64,000 bases of DNA from a bacterium (GTDB lineage: Bacteria > Krumholzibacteriota > Krumholzibacteriia > LZORAL124-64-63): contig JADJYS010000016.1 in the NCBI GenBank assembly GCA_016719645.1, forward strand, positions 1-64,000, written 5' to 3'. Both the position numbers and the translations under genes were made by a program. The notes below the pieces were generated by a model, which was given only the letters and a program-made list of their open reading frames with translations, did not search any database and was not told where the DNA came from. Below, one piece after another: positions 17,868-26,122 of the stretch; within the stretch, counting starts at the first letter, position 1, and every line of letters starts with the position of its first letter.

Positions 17868-17894
17868 GTTAATTACAGCCTTCCGCAATGTCAA
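17866..17894 (-). promoter_or_regulatory. Promoter of the toxin-antitoxin operon
   Basis: On this strand, a consensus TTGACA (17894-17889) is followed after 17 bases by TAACTT (17871-17866), a weak -10. Transcription would start near 17859, within a few bases of the ATGs at 17858 and 17852, giving a leaderless or nearly leaderless mRNA. Confidence 0.55.
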
Positions 17895-18269
17895 GTTGGT
17901 TGTGCCTCCTCAATATTCCGTCTGCTCTGTGATATAAGGAATTAGCGTCAGCTAGCGATTGTGATCATTGCTGTCATTTATTCCCAGTCGACTAGCTACT
18001 TCGTGCGGAAAGATAGTTGCCTATGTTTGCATATAAGCCGGCGATGCAAGCCTCTCTCTATTCCATCACGCAGTGCGCCCCGCCCTGGGAGCCAACAACT
18101 TCCGATTTAGAAACAGGTTATTGAGTGTGCATTGCATCCAGATCCTCAATACATGCTTGAAATCAATACTGACATCGACTATGATCGGTTACCGAACAAA
18201 GTGGGGCCCGTAAGTGCGATGCCCCCGTCCTCCCCAGTCAGCACCCAACTGAGCACGCAAAGGCCGGCC
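17895..18269. other. Divergent intergenic region at the island/core boundary
   Basis: About 375 bases between the toxin-antitoxin operon and the glucanase. A frame in phase with the glucanase is open from 18132 but lacks coding character before the signal peptide. Base composition changes from AT-richer to strongly GC-rich near 18.2 kb. No convincing promoter for the glucanase was found. Confidence 0.4.
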
Positions 18270-21200
18270 ATGACTTCCAAGACCGCTTCTTCCAAGGCAC
18301 CCCTCTGCTCCCTGCTGCTGGCCCTCGCCGCGCTCGCCGCCGCCCCAGCCTTCAGCGCCACCATCCCCGTCGGCCTCGGCAGCTACAGCACCACCCTGCC
18401 CTCCGGCGCCGTGGGGCCGCAGAACTCGTCCGGCGCGAACGTCTCGCCCAAGGTCGCGCCGGCCTTCGCGCAACCCGTGCAGTCGAACGACTTCTGGAGC
18501 AGCCTGATCTACCCGTTCTACAGCAACCCGCACACCAACGTGCTGTACGCCCATCCGCTGATGGTCAAGTCCATCGCCACGGGGTTGCAGGTCGGCCACA
18601 CGACGACACCTGTCTTCGCCGCCAACGACTACCTGTTCCCGTACTCGATCCAGCTGACGGTGGGCGTCGCGGGTCTCTCCGCCCCGCAGACGCAGACGCT
18701 GGGCTACGGCGACTGGACCGCCACCGCGCGCTGGGCCGACGAGGCCCAGACGATGGAGGCCACGTTCGGCCACGGGCTCCCGTTCGTCTTCTTCAAGGTG
18801 AGCGGCGGCAACGCCGTCGTCACGCCCGAGGGCGCGTTCACGACCTGGTACAACCAGAACGGAACGCTCGGGCTCACGATCCAGGGCCGGAACTACGGCG
18901 TCTTCGCGCCGAGCGGATCCACGTGGACGGGCACGGGCCCGCTGACGTCGACGCTGAACGGACAGAACTACCTGTCGATCGCGCTGCTGCCCGACAACCA
19001 GCCGGCGACCATCGCGCTCTTCCGGAAGCACGCCTACGCCTTCGTGACGGACAGCACGGTGGACTGGCAGTACGACGAGGCGGCCGCGATGGTGCACACC
19101 ACCTACGCGTACGAGACCCAGCTGATGGAGAGCAACGGGATCAGCGTCAACCAGACGATGACCGCGCTCTATCGCCACCAGTGGCTGAACACGCCCGCCC
19201 CGATGACCGGCTACTCGTACCCGTCCGTCAACGGGCAGATGAAGCTCTACGAGGGGAGCTCGTTCACGACCGACCTGCCGTTCTCGGGCGTGTTGCCGGC
19301 GCTGCCGGACCGCGGGGACTACAACCGCGCCGAGCTGCTCGCGCAGGTGCAGGCGGCGGCGGCCGAGACCCTGGCCGTCGGCCCGACGTACGAGAACGGC
19401 AAGGCCATGGGCCGCTTCGCCCACCTGGTCCCTATCGCGGACCAGCTCGGCGCGACGGCCGAGCGCGACCACTTCCTCGCCGAGATCAAGACCCGGCTGG
19501 AAGACTGGTTCACCGTCGGCGGCGCGCAGGAGTACTCGTACAACGCCGGCTGGGATGTCCTGACCGGATACCCGTCCGGCTACGGGGCGGACAACCAGAT
19601 CAACGACCATCATTTCCACGCGGCCTACGCCGTCATGGCTGCGGCCACCGTGGCGCAGTACGACAGCACGTGGGCGTCGCAGGACCACTGGGGCGGCATG
19701 GTCAACCTGTTGATCAAGGACGGCAACAACTGGGACCGGACCGACACGCAGTTCCCCTTCCTGCGGTCGCACGACGCCTATGCCGGGCATTCCTGGGCGG
19801 CGGGCCACGGCGACTTCGGCGACGGCAACAACCAGGAGTCGAGCTCCGAGTCCATGAACTTCGCCACGGCCACCATCCTCTGGGGCGAGGCGACCGGGCA
19901 GGCCGACATCCGCGACCTGGGCGTCTACCTGCACGCCACCGAGACGACCGCCGTCGAGCAGTACTGGTTCGACGTGGACGACGCGGTCTTTCCGGCCGAC
20001 TACCCGCACGTCGCCATCGGCATGGTCTGGGGCGGCAAGGGCGTCCATTCGACCTGGTTCGGGGCCAACCCGGAGTTCATCCACGGCATCAACATCCTGC
20101 CCGTGAACGGCGGCTCGCTCTACCTCGGACATCATCCCGACCATGTCCTGGCCAACTACGCCGAGGTCGTGGCCGAGCGCAGCGGCCAGCCGATCATCTG
20201 GCAGGACCTCCTGTGGGAGTACCTGGCCCTCGCGGATGCGGACCTCGCCCTGTCCCACTACTTCGCCGACAGCGACTACGCGCCGTTCGACGGGGAATCG
20301 CGCGCCCACACGATGCACTGGCTGTTCAACCTCAAGAAGATGGGCCGGGTGGACACGACGGTCTTCGCCGACATCCCGACCTACGCCGTCTTCCGCGACG
20401 AGGCCGGCTACGCGACCTACGTCGCCTACAACGCCGGCCCGGTCGACCGCCTGGTCACGTTCACGGATGGCTTCTCGTTCACGGTCGGCCCGCGCCGGAC
20501 CGCCTCGTTCAGCACCTCGCCCGCGAACCCGGATGCGCCGGTCGTGCTGCTGCTGGCGAACCAGACGACCGGCAAGGCCCCGCTGACCATCCAGTTCCAG
20601 GGCAGCCAGAGCTTCGACCCGAACGGCAGCCCCCTGACGTTCGACTGGTCGTTCGCCGGCGTGGGCTCCAGCGCCGCGGCCGACACGACGGTCACCTTCA
20701 CCGTCGTCGGCGACCACTGGGTCCGCCTCACGGTGACCAACGCGCTCGCCCTCTCCGCGCAGGACAGCGTCAAGGTGACCGTCCTGCCCAACGGCACCCC
20801 CTACTCGGGTTCGCCGGTGGCGGTGCCCGGCAGGATCGAGGCGGAGCGCTACGACCTGGGCGGCGAAGGCATCGCCTACCACGACGTCAACGCCAACAAC
20901 ATCGGCCTGGTCTTCCGGCCGAGCGAGGGCGTCGACCTCGAAGGCGCCGCCGGCGGCGGCTACGACGTGTACTGGATCGTCGCCGGCGAATGGCTCGAGT
21001 ACACGTTCTCGGTGGCCCAGGCGGGCACCTTCGATTTCGTCCCCTACGTGGCGACCGTCCCGGGCTTCGGCAATTTCACCCTGTCGATCGACAATGTGGA
21101 CGTGAGCGGAAAGCGGCCCGTGACCTCCACCGGCGGCTGGCAGTTCTGGACGCCCCTGCGGGTCGCGGACGTGCCGCTCGCGGCCGGGACGCACATCCTG

Positions 21201-21587
21201 CGGTTCGACTTCGACTCGGATTCGGACATGACCGGTTGGCTGTTCAGCATGAACTACATCGACGTCGAGCGTGTGACCACGACGGGCGTCGACGACGGCT
21301 TGGTGGCGAGCGCCTTCGGCCCGGCCCGGAACTACCCCAACCCCTTCAATCCGCAGACCGTGATCGAGTACGTGGTCCCCGCCGAAGGCCCGGTCAGGCT
21401 GGCCGTCTTCGACGCGCGCGGGACGCAGGTCCGCGTCCTCGCCGATGGGCGAATGCCGGCCGGCAAGCACACGCTCACCTGGGACGGGCGGGATGACGGC
21501 GGGCGCCTGCTTGCCAGCGGCGTCTATTTCATGCGGTTCGAGGCGGGGGGGGCGGCTCATATCGGGAAGATGTTGCTCCTGAAGTGA
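18270..21587 (+). CDS. GH81 endo-1,3-beta-glucanase with PKD, CBM6 and FlgD-like domains
   Basis: 1105 residues from ATG 18270, where the signal peptide begins (MTSKTASSKAPLCSLLLALA...AFSA). The catalytic GH81 region (about 60-700) shows QSNDFWSSLIYPFYSNPH, the motif QINDHHFHAAYAVMAA near residue 445, and NNQESSSESMN near 520, which carries the family's catalytic acid. A PKD domain follows (about 750-840; FDPNGSPLTFDWSF). Next is a CBM6 module (848-1000; GRIEAERYDLGGEGIAYHDV, WLEYTF). The last domain is a FlgD-like type found in FCB bacteria (NYPNPFNPQTVIEY...DGRLLASGVYFMRFE). It is secreted and hydrolyses beta-1,3-glucans of fungi, algae or storage polymers. A terminator follows. Confidence 0.92.
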   Translation: MTSKTASSKAPLCSLLLALAALAAAPAFSATIPVGLGSYSTTLPSGAVGPQNSSGANVSPKVAPAFAQPVQSNDFWSSLIYPFYSNPHTNVLYAHPLMVKSIATGLQVGHTTTPVFAANDYLFPYSIQLTVGVAGLSAPQTQTLGYGDWTATARWADEAQTMEATFGHGLPFVFFKVSGGNAVVTPEGAFTTWYNQNGTLGLTIQGRNYGVFAPSGSTWTGTGPLTSTLNGQNYLSIALLPDNQPATIALFRKHAYAFVTDSTVDWQYDEAAAMVHTTYAYETQLMESNGISVNQTMTALYRHQWLNTPAPMTGYSYPSVNGQMKLYEGSSFTTDLPFSGVLPALPDRGDYNRAELLAQVQAAAAETLAVGPTYENGKAMGRFAHLVPIADQLGATAERDHFLAEIKTRLEDWFTVGGAQEYSYNAGWDVLTGYPSGYGADNQINDHHFHAAYAVMAAATVAQYDSTWASQDHWGGMVNLLIKDGNNWDRTDTQFPFLRSHDAYAGHSWAAGHGDFGDGNNQESSSESMNFATATILWGEATGQADIRDLGVYLHATETTAVEQYWFDVDDAVFPADYPHVAIGMVWGGKGVHSTWFGANPEFIHGINILPVNGGSLYLGHHPDHVLANYAEVVAERSGQPIIWQDLLWEYLALADADLALSHYFADSDYAPFDGESRAHTMHWLFNLKKMGRVDTTVFADIPTYAVFRDEAGYATYVAYNAGPVDRLVTFTDGFSFTVGPRRTASFSTSPANPDAPVVLLLANQTTGKAPLTIQFQGSQSFDPNGSPLTFDWSFAGVGSSAAADTTVTFTVVGDHWVRLTVTNALALSAQDSVKVTVLPNGTPYSGSPVAVPGRIEAERYDLGGEGIAYHDVNANNIGLVFRPSEGVDLEGAAGGGYDVYWIVAGEWLEYTFSVAQAGTFDFVPYVATVPGFGNFTLSIDNVDVSGKRPVTSTGGWQFWTPLRVADVPLAAGTHILRFDFDSDSDMTGWLFSMNYIDVERVTTTGVDDGLVASAFGPARNYPNPFNPQTVIEYVVPAEGPVRLAVFDARGTQVRVLADGRMPAGKHTLTWDGRDDGGRLLASGVYFMRFEAGGAAHIGKMLLLK

Positions 21588-21625
21588 TAGGGAGCGGCTA
21601 TTCAACTGAAAACGTGCCTGTCCCC

Positions 21626-21655
21626 GGGGCCCTGTCCCTGACAGAGCCCCGTTTT
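21626..21655 (+). terminator. Intrinsic terminator after the GH81 gene
   Basis: An 11-bp stem with one mismatch (GGGGCCCTGTC / GACAGAGCCCC), a 3-base loop, then GTTTTCTT. It sits 39 bases after the stop codon. Confidence 0.75.
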
Positions 21656-21660
21656 CTTGG

Positions 21661-21689
21661 TTGACATACATAGAATAGCAATGTATAGT
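21661..21689 (+). promoter_or_regulatory. Sigma70-type promoter of the padR operon
   Basis: Consensus TTGACA at 21661-21666, a 17-base spacer, then TATAGT at 21684-21689. It stands out as AT-rich in this GC-rich region and lies about 55 bases ahead of the PadR start codon. Confidence 0.8.
21666..21686 (+). promoter_or_regulatory. Likely PadR operator inside the promoter
   Basis: Inverted repeat ATACAT (21666-21671), nine bases, ATGTAT (21681-21686). It fills the spacer and overlaps the -10. ATGT/ACAT dyads are known PadR-family targets, so binding would block the polymerase. Confidence 0.65.
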
Positions 21690-21742
21690 GCTGCAAGGTA
21701 GTTGGGATCCAGCTCCACGGGCGCCATCCGAGAAGTGATGCC

Positions 21743-22129
21743 ATGGACATCAACAAGGACCTGATGGCCGCCTCCTCGACCCCGATCGTCCTGGCGATCC
21801 TGGCCGAGGACGACAGCTACGGCTACGCCATCATCAAGCGGGTCCGGGAGCTGTCCGCGGGCCGCATGGCGTGGACGGACGGCATGCTGTACCCCGTCCT
21901 GCACCGGCTCGAGCGGCTCGGCCACGTCGAAGCGCGGTGGGAGGTGGCCGACAGCGGCCGCCGCCGCAAGTACTACCGGATCACCGCCGGCGGCCGCGCC
22001 CAGCTCGCGCAGGAGCGCGACCAGTGGCAGGCGGTGGACGCGACGCTGCGGGGCCTCTGGTCGATCCTTCCGCTTGCCGTCCTGCCCGGTCACCCGGCGC
22101 CGACGGCGCCTTTTCCGCAGGGAGCCTGA
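21743..22129 (+). CDS. PadR-family transcriptional regulator
   Basis: 128 residues. The winged-helix pattern is clear: LAEDDSYGYAIIKRVRELS, TDGMLYPVLHRLERLGHVEA and RRRKYYRITAGGRAQLAQE. The C-terminal helix is short, as in PadR subfamily 1. It is three bases upstream of a multi-pass membrane protein, a pairing often seen for PadR and permease-prefix proteins. It probably represses this operon through the dyad at 21666-21686. The inducing signal is unknown; relatives respond to phenolics, drugs or envelope stress. Confidence 0.9.
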   Translation: MDINKDLMAASSTPIVLAILAEDDSYGYAIIKRVRELSAGRMAWTDGMLYPVLHRLERLGHVEARWEVADSGRRRKYYRITAGGRAQLAQERDQWQAVDATLRGLWSILPLAVLPGHPAPTAPFPQGA

Positions 22130-22132
22130 ACG

Positions 22133-23503
22133 ATGACGAACCCCGCCGACACGAGCGCGCTCGAGGACCAGATCAACCAGTGGCGCAGCTACCTGCACCG
22201 TCGCCAGGCGATCCACGCCGTCGACGTGGCGGAGCTGGAGGACCACCTGCGCGAGCAGGTCGCGGGGCTGGTCGAGGCGGGGCTCGCCGCCGACGAGGCC
22301 TTCCTGGTGGCGGTCAAGCGCATGGGCAGCCTCGACGCCCTCTCGCGGGAGTTCGCGCGCGAGCACTCGGACCGGCTCTGGAAGCAGCTCGTCCTGGCCC
22401 CGGACGAACCCGGGGAGGCGCGGGGGAGCGTCCCCCGGGAGGCCGCCGTCGCCTTCGGCCTGGCGGTCGCGGCGGCCGCGGCCATCAAGGCGCCGGCCCT
22501 CTTCGGCCTGCGCTGGGGCGAGGACGAGGGCTTCTACGCCCGCAACCTGAGCCTCTTCGTGCTGCCCCTGCTGACCGGCTTCTTCCTCTGGAAGCGCCGG
22601 CTCGGCGCCGGCGCCACCCGCCGGCTGGCCGCGGTGTTCGTCGCGGCGGGCGTGTTCGCCAACCTCTACCCGTTCGCCCCGGGCGGCTCCGTCGAGATCC
22701 TCTCCGCGCTGCACCTGCCGATCGCGCTCTGGCTGGCCGTGGGCGTCGCGTACGCGGGCGGCCGGTGGGGGCAGGCGGCCGGCCGCATGGACTTCATCCG
22801 CTTCTCGGGCGAGCTGTTCATCTACTACGTGCTGATCGCGCTCGGCGGCGGCGTGCTGGCGGGGTTCACGGGGTTGATCTTCCAGGCCATCGGCGTGGAC
22901 ATCGAGCCCGTCTTCGAGCAGTGGCTGCTGCCGTGCGGCGTCATGGGGGCGGTCGTCGTCGCCTCCTGGCTGGTGGAGGCCAAGCAGAGCGTGATCGAGA
23001 ACATGGCGCCGGTGCTGACGCGCCTGTTCACGCCGCTGTTCGCCGCGATGCTGGTGGTCTTCCTGGCGACCCAGCTGTGGACCGGGCGCGGGGTCGACGT
23101 CCGGCGCGACGTGCTGATCGCCTTCGACCTGCTGCTGGTGGTGGTCCTGGGCCTGCTGCTCTACTCCGTGTCCGCGCGCGACCACCGGGCGCCGCCCGGC
23201 GTCTTCGACGTGCTGCAGGTGGTGCTGCTGGTCGGCGCGCTGCTGGCCGACGCGCTGGCGCTGGGGGCGATCGCGTCGCGCATCTCCGAGTTCGGCTTCA
23301 GCCCCAACCGCGTGGCCGCGCTGGGCGAGAACGTGATCCTGCTGGTCAACCTCGCCTGGTCGACGGTGCTCTACGTGAGGTTCCTGCGGGGAAGGGTCGC
23401 GTTCTCCAGCCTCGAGCGCTGGCAGACCGGCTACCTGCCGGTCTACGCCGTCTGGGCGGCGATCGTGGTGATCCTCTTCCCGCCGCTGTTCGGGTACATC
23501 TGA
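22133..23503 (+). CDS. Multi-pass membrane protein with permease-prefix N-terminal domain
   Basis: 456 residues. The first 90 residues are soluble and helical (LEDQINQWRSYLHRRQAIHA, VDVAELEDHLREQVAGLVEA, AFLVAVKRMGS), the 'permease prefix' domain that accompanies PadR-regulated transporters. About ten hydrophobic segments follow from residue 105 to the end. There is no ABC or MFS signature, so transport is only one possibility. Co-transcribed with padR. Confidence 0.75.
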   Translation: MTNPADTSALEDQINQWRSYLHRRQAIHAVDVAELEDHLREQVAGLVEAGLAADEAFLVAVKRMGSLDALSREFAREHSDRLWKQLVLAPDEPGEARGSVPREAAVAFGLAVAAAAAIKAPALFGLRWGEDEGFYARNLSLFVLPLLTGFFLWKRRLGAGATRRLAAVFVAAGVFANLYPFAPGGSVEILSALHLPIALWLAVGVAYAGGRWGQAAGRMDFIRFSGELFIYYVLIALGGGVLAGFTGLIFQAIGVDIEPVFEQWLLPCGVMGAVVVASWLVEAKQSVIENMAPVLTRLFTPLFAAMLVVFLATQLWTGRGVDVRRDVLIAFDLLLVVVLGLLLYSVSARDHRAPPGVFDVLQVVLLVGALLADALALGAIASRISEFGFSPNRVAALGENVILLVNLAWSTVLYVRFLRGRVAFSSLERWQTGYLPVYAVWAAIVVILFPPLFGYI

Positions 23504-23556
23504 GGAACGACCCGGGCCACGCGCTCGTGATCGGGGTCGGCGGTGATGCCGGGCGA

Positions 23557-23751
23557 TTATTCCGGTAGGCGGGCAGGCGGTTCGCCGCGGCTCTGCAGGG
23601 CCCGGGCCAGGCGGCACATCTCTTCGACGGCTCGGATCTTGTCGACCATCGGCAGGTTGCGGAAATACAGCAACTGGAACCGCTTGGCGCTGTCCCAGTC
23701 GCACTGCCAATCCTCGGCGTCGGCGGCGATCTTCCAGCTCTCGTCAGCCAT
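23557..23751 (-). CDS. 64-residue partner of the nucleotidyltransferase
   Basis: A small, highly charged protein (WKIAADAEDWQCDWDSAKRF, LYFRNLPMVDKIRAVEEMCR). It overlaps the end of the nucleotidyltransferase gene by eight bases, so the two are co-translated. I recall similar short proteins downstream of AbiEii-like transferases, with no function established. It could be an antitoxin or a structural partner. Confidence 0.6.
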   Translation of the reverse strand: MADESWKIAADAEDWQCDWDSAKRFQLLYFRNLPMVDKIRAVEEMCRLARALQSRGEPPARLPE

Positions 23752-24238
23752 CCTGGAGCATCCTCAAGTGGAAGACGTCGTCCCGGTCGATGGGGCGGCC
23801 GGCGGCCTCTTTCATCCGGATCAGGGTCTCGATGTCGACATATCGGAAAGCGATGCCTTCGACCTCTGCCGTGAGGGAACGGGCTTCCGTCGCGTCGAAG
23901 TCGAAAGGCTCCGCGACAAAGACGTCGATCGGCGTGGTCCGGAATCGCTCCGAGTAGAGGTTCAGCACCGTCATGCCCTTCTCCGCGATCCAGGTGCTGC
24001 GGTTGGCGGGGTCGGCGAACGAAGCCGCCGTGACCGGGACGCGCGGCTGGTAACCGAGGTCCGCGAAGGCGGCGAAGGCCTTCAGGATGTTGTCGCGATC
24101 CAGCTTGATCACCAGATCGATGTCGTGCGTCATCCGGCCGTGGCCATGGGCGACGACGGCCATCCCTCCGACGAGCAGGTAGCGGACGCCCCGCTCGTTC
24201 AAGGCTCCCATGACCGTTTCGAAACTCTTCAATTCCAC
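23744..24238 (-). CDS. AbiEii/MNT-like nucleotidyltransferase
   Basis: 164 residues from GTG 24238, which has GAGGAGG five bases upstream; the frame stays open to 24286. The nucleotidyltransferase fold is visible in YLLVGGMAVVAHGHGRMTHD followed by IDLVI (GG...DxD), with a third acid likely in PIDVFVAEPFDFD. Proteins of this size are often toxins or minimal nucleotidyltransferases. It pairs with the 64-residue gene downstream. It is unrelated in detail to the AbiE pair at 17 kb. Confidence 0.75.
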   Translation of the reverse strand: MELKSFETVMGALNERGVRYLLVGGMAVVAHGHGRMTHDIDLVIKLDRDNILKAFAAFADLGYQPRVPVTAASFADPANRSTWIAEKGMTVLNLYSERFRTTPIDVFVAEPFDFDATEARSLTAEVEGIAFRYVDIETLIRMKEAAGRPIDRDDVFHLRMLQDG

Positions 24239-24301
24239 GCCAGCCTCCTCGGGCGACACGTCGGCCCGGACGGTACCGCGATGCAACAGCCCGGTGGCCG
24301 G

Positions 24302-26095
24302 TCAGAACGGGTAGCCCCCCGCCGCGATCGCCGCCGCCGCGATGCGGTCGTGCAGCTTCGCCCGCGGCGCGGGGTCGTGCTTGGTCAGCCGCCGCAGGCC
24401 CGCCAGCATCGTGCGCAGCTCGTCGCCGGCCAGCGTGTTGGCCAGCGCGCGGCGGCCGAGCGCGGCGGCCTGCTCCATGGCGTCGTTGACGCACAGCGCC
24501 GTCAGGTCCGCCATGACGGCGACGCCGGCCCCGGCGTCGCCGACCCGCGCCGCCTGCTTCTGCGTGCGCAGCAGGGCGCTCTCGCAGGCGTAGGCCGCGA
24601 TCACCAGGTCGGCGCAGTCGGCCAGCACCTCCTGCTGGTCCTTCAGCTTGTCGCCGAAGGTGCGGGCGGCGATGCCCAGGGCCGCCAGGGCCGTCTTCTT
24701 GAGGTTGGCGACCAGCTTGGTCTCCGCCTCCAGGAAGCCCGGCTCGCCGGGGGCGGCGAACTCCGGCACGCCCATCAGCTCCTCGGCGATCTTCTGGGCG
24801 GCCTGCAGCAGGGGCAGCTCGCCCTTGAGCGCCTTGCGCAGCAGCAGGCCCGGCACCAGCAGGCGGTTGATCTCGTTGGTGCCCTCGAAGATGCGGTTGA
24901 TGCGCTCGTCGCGGTACAGGCGCTCCAGGCCGTACTCCTGGCAGTAGCCGTAGCCGCCCAGCATCTGCACGCCCTCCTCGGCGGCCAGGGCCATGGCCTC
25001 GGTGGCGTAGATCTTGATCATCGAGCACTCGATGCTGAACTCCTCGACCTTCAGGATCGACTTGAGGTCGTAGTCCGGCGCGCCCTTGTCCAGGGTGGCG
25101 ATGGCGCGGTCCAGCAGGCCGGCGGTGCGGTAGACCATCGACTCGGCGGCGAAGGCGGCGGCGGCGACGTCGGCGATCTTGGCGCGGATCAGGCCGAAGG
25201 AGCTGATCGGCGCGCCGAACTGCTCGCGCTGCGTGGTGTAGGGGACCGACCACTCCAGGGCCAGCTTGCAGCCGCCGACGCTGCTGGCGCCCAGCTTGAA
25301 GCGGCCCACGTTCAGGATGTTGAAGGCGATGTGGTGGCCCTTGCCGACCTCGCCCAGCACGTTGGCGACCGGCACCGGGCAGTCCTCCAGGATGACCTGG
25401 CAGGTGCTGCTGCCCTTGATGCCCATCTTCTTCTCCTCGGCGCCGATGACCACGCCGCCGAAGGACTTCTCCACGATGAACCCGGTGAACTTGTCGCCGT
25501 CGATCTTGGCGAAGACGATGAAGAGGTCGGCGAAGCCGGCGTTGCTGATGTACTGCTTGACCCCGTTGAGCAGGTAGTGCGTGCCGGCGGGGTTCAGGAC
25601 CGCGGTGGTGCGCGCCGCCAGGGCGTCGCTGCCGCTGCCGGGCTCGGTCAGGGCGTAGGCGGTCAGCAGCTCGCCGGTCGCCAGCCGCGGCAGGTAGCGC
25701 GCCTTCTGCGCCTCGGTGCCGAAGTAGACGATCGGCAGCGTGCCGATGCCCGCCTGGGCGCCGTGCTGCACCGCGAAGCTGCCGCTGCGCGAGATCAGCT
25801 CGCTGATGATCATGACCGTGGCCTTGTCGGCGCCCATGCCGCCGAAGCGCTCCGGCACGTCGACGGCCAGCAGGCCCATCGCGCCGGCCTCCTTGAGCAG
25901 CGGGCCGCCCAGGGCGGTGTCGCCCTGGTACTCGATCCGCTCGCGCAGGGGTTCGATCTTCTGCTGGATGAAGTCGCGGGCCGCCTGCGCGATCATGCGC
26001 TGGTTCTCGTCGAAGTCCTCGGGGGTGAAGACCTCGGCGGGCGCGGCCGCCCGCAGCAGGAACTCGCCGCCGGTGGGGTACGTCTGCTGGCTCAT
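24302..26095 (-). CDS. fadE: Acyl-CoA dehydrogenase (FadE-type)
   Basis: 597 residues, the long VLCAD/FadE-like form. N-terminal, middle and C-terminal ACAD domains are visible: LLAVDVPERFGGMGAD; AYALTEPGSGSDALAARTTA; MGIKGSSTCQVILEDCPVPV; REQFGAPISSFGLIRAKIAD. The catalytic Glu segment RIFEGTNEINRLLVPGLLLR is present. About 180 extra C-terminal residues form the helical extension of this subgroup. It oxidises acyl-CoA to trans-2-enoyl-CoA using FAD, the first step of beta-oxidation. It is the last gene of a three-gene operon. Confidence 0.92.
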   Translation of the reverse strand: MSQQTYPTGGEFLLRAAAPAEVFTPEDFDENQRMIAQAARDFIQQKIEPLRERIEYQGDTALGGPLLKEAGAMGLLAVDVPERFGGMGADKATVMIISELISRSGSFAVQHGAQAGIGTLPIVYFGTEAQKARYLPRLATGELLTAYALTEPGSGSDALAARTTAVLNPAGTHYLLNGVKQYISNAGFADLFIVFAKIDGDKFTGFIVEKSFGGVVIGAEEKKMGIKGSSTCQVILEDCPVPVANVLGEVGKGHHIAFNILNVGRFKLGASSVGGCKLALEWSVPYTTQREQFGAPISSFGLIRAKIADVAAAAFAAESMVYRTAGLLDRAIATLDKGAPDYDLKSILKVEEFSIECSMIKIYATEAMALAAEEGVQMLGGYGYCQEYGLERLYRDERINRIFEGTNEINRLLVPGLLLRKALKGELPLLQAAQKIAEELMGVPEFAAPGEPGFLEAETKLVANLKKTALAALGIAARTFGDKLKDQQEVLADCADLVIAAYACESALLRTQKQAARVGDAGAGVAVMADLTALCVNDAMEQAAALGRRALANTLAGDELRTMLAGLRRLTKHDPAPRAKLHDRIAAAAIAAGGYPF

Positions 26096-26122
26096 GCTTC
26101 CTCCCGCCCGTCGGCGTCGCTT

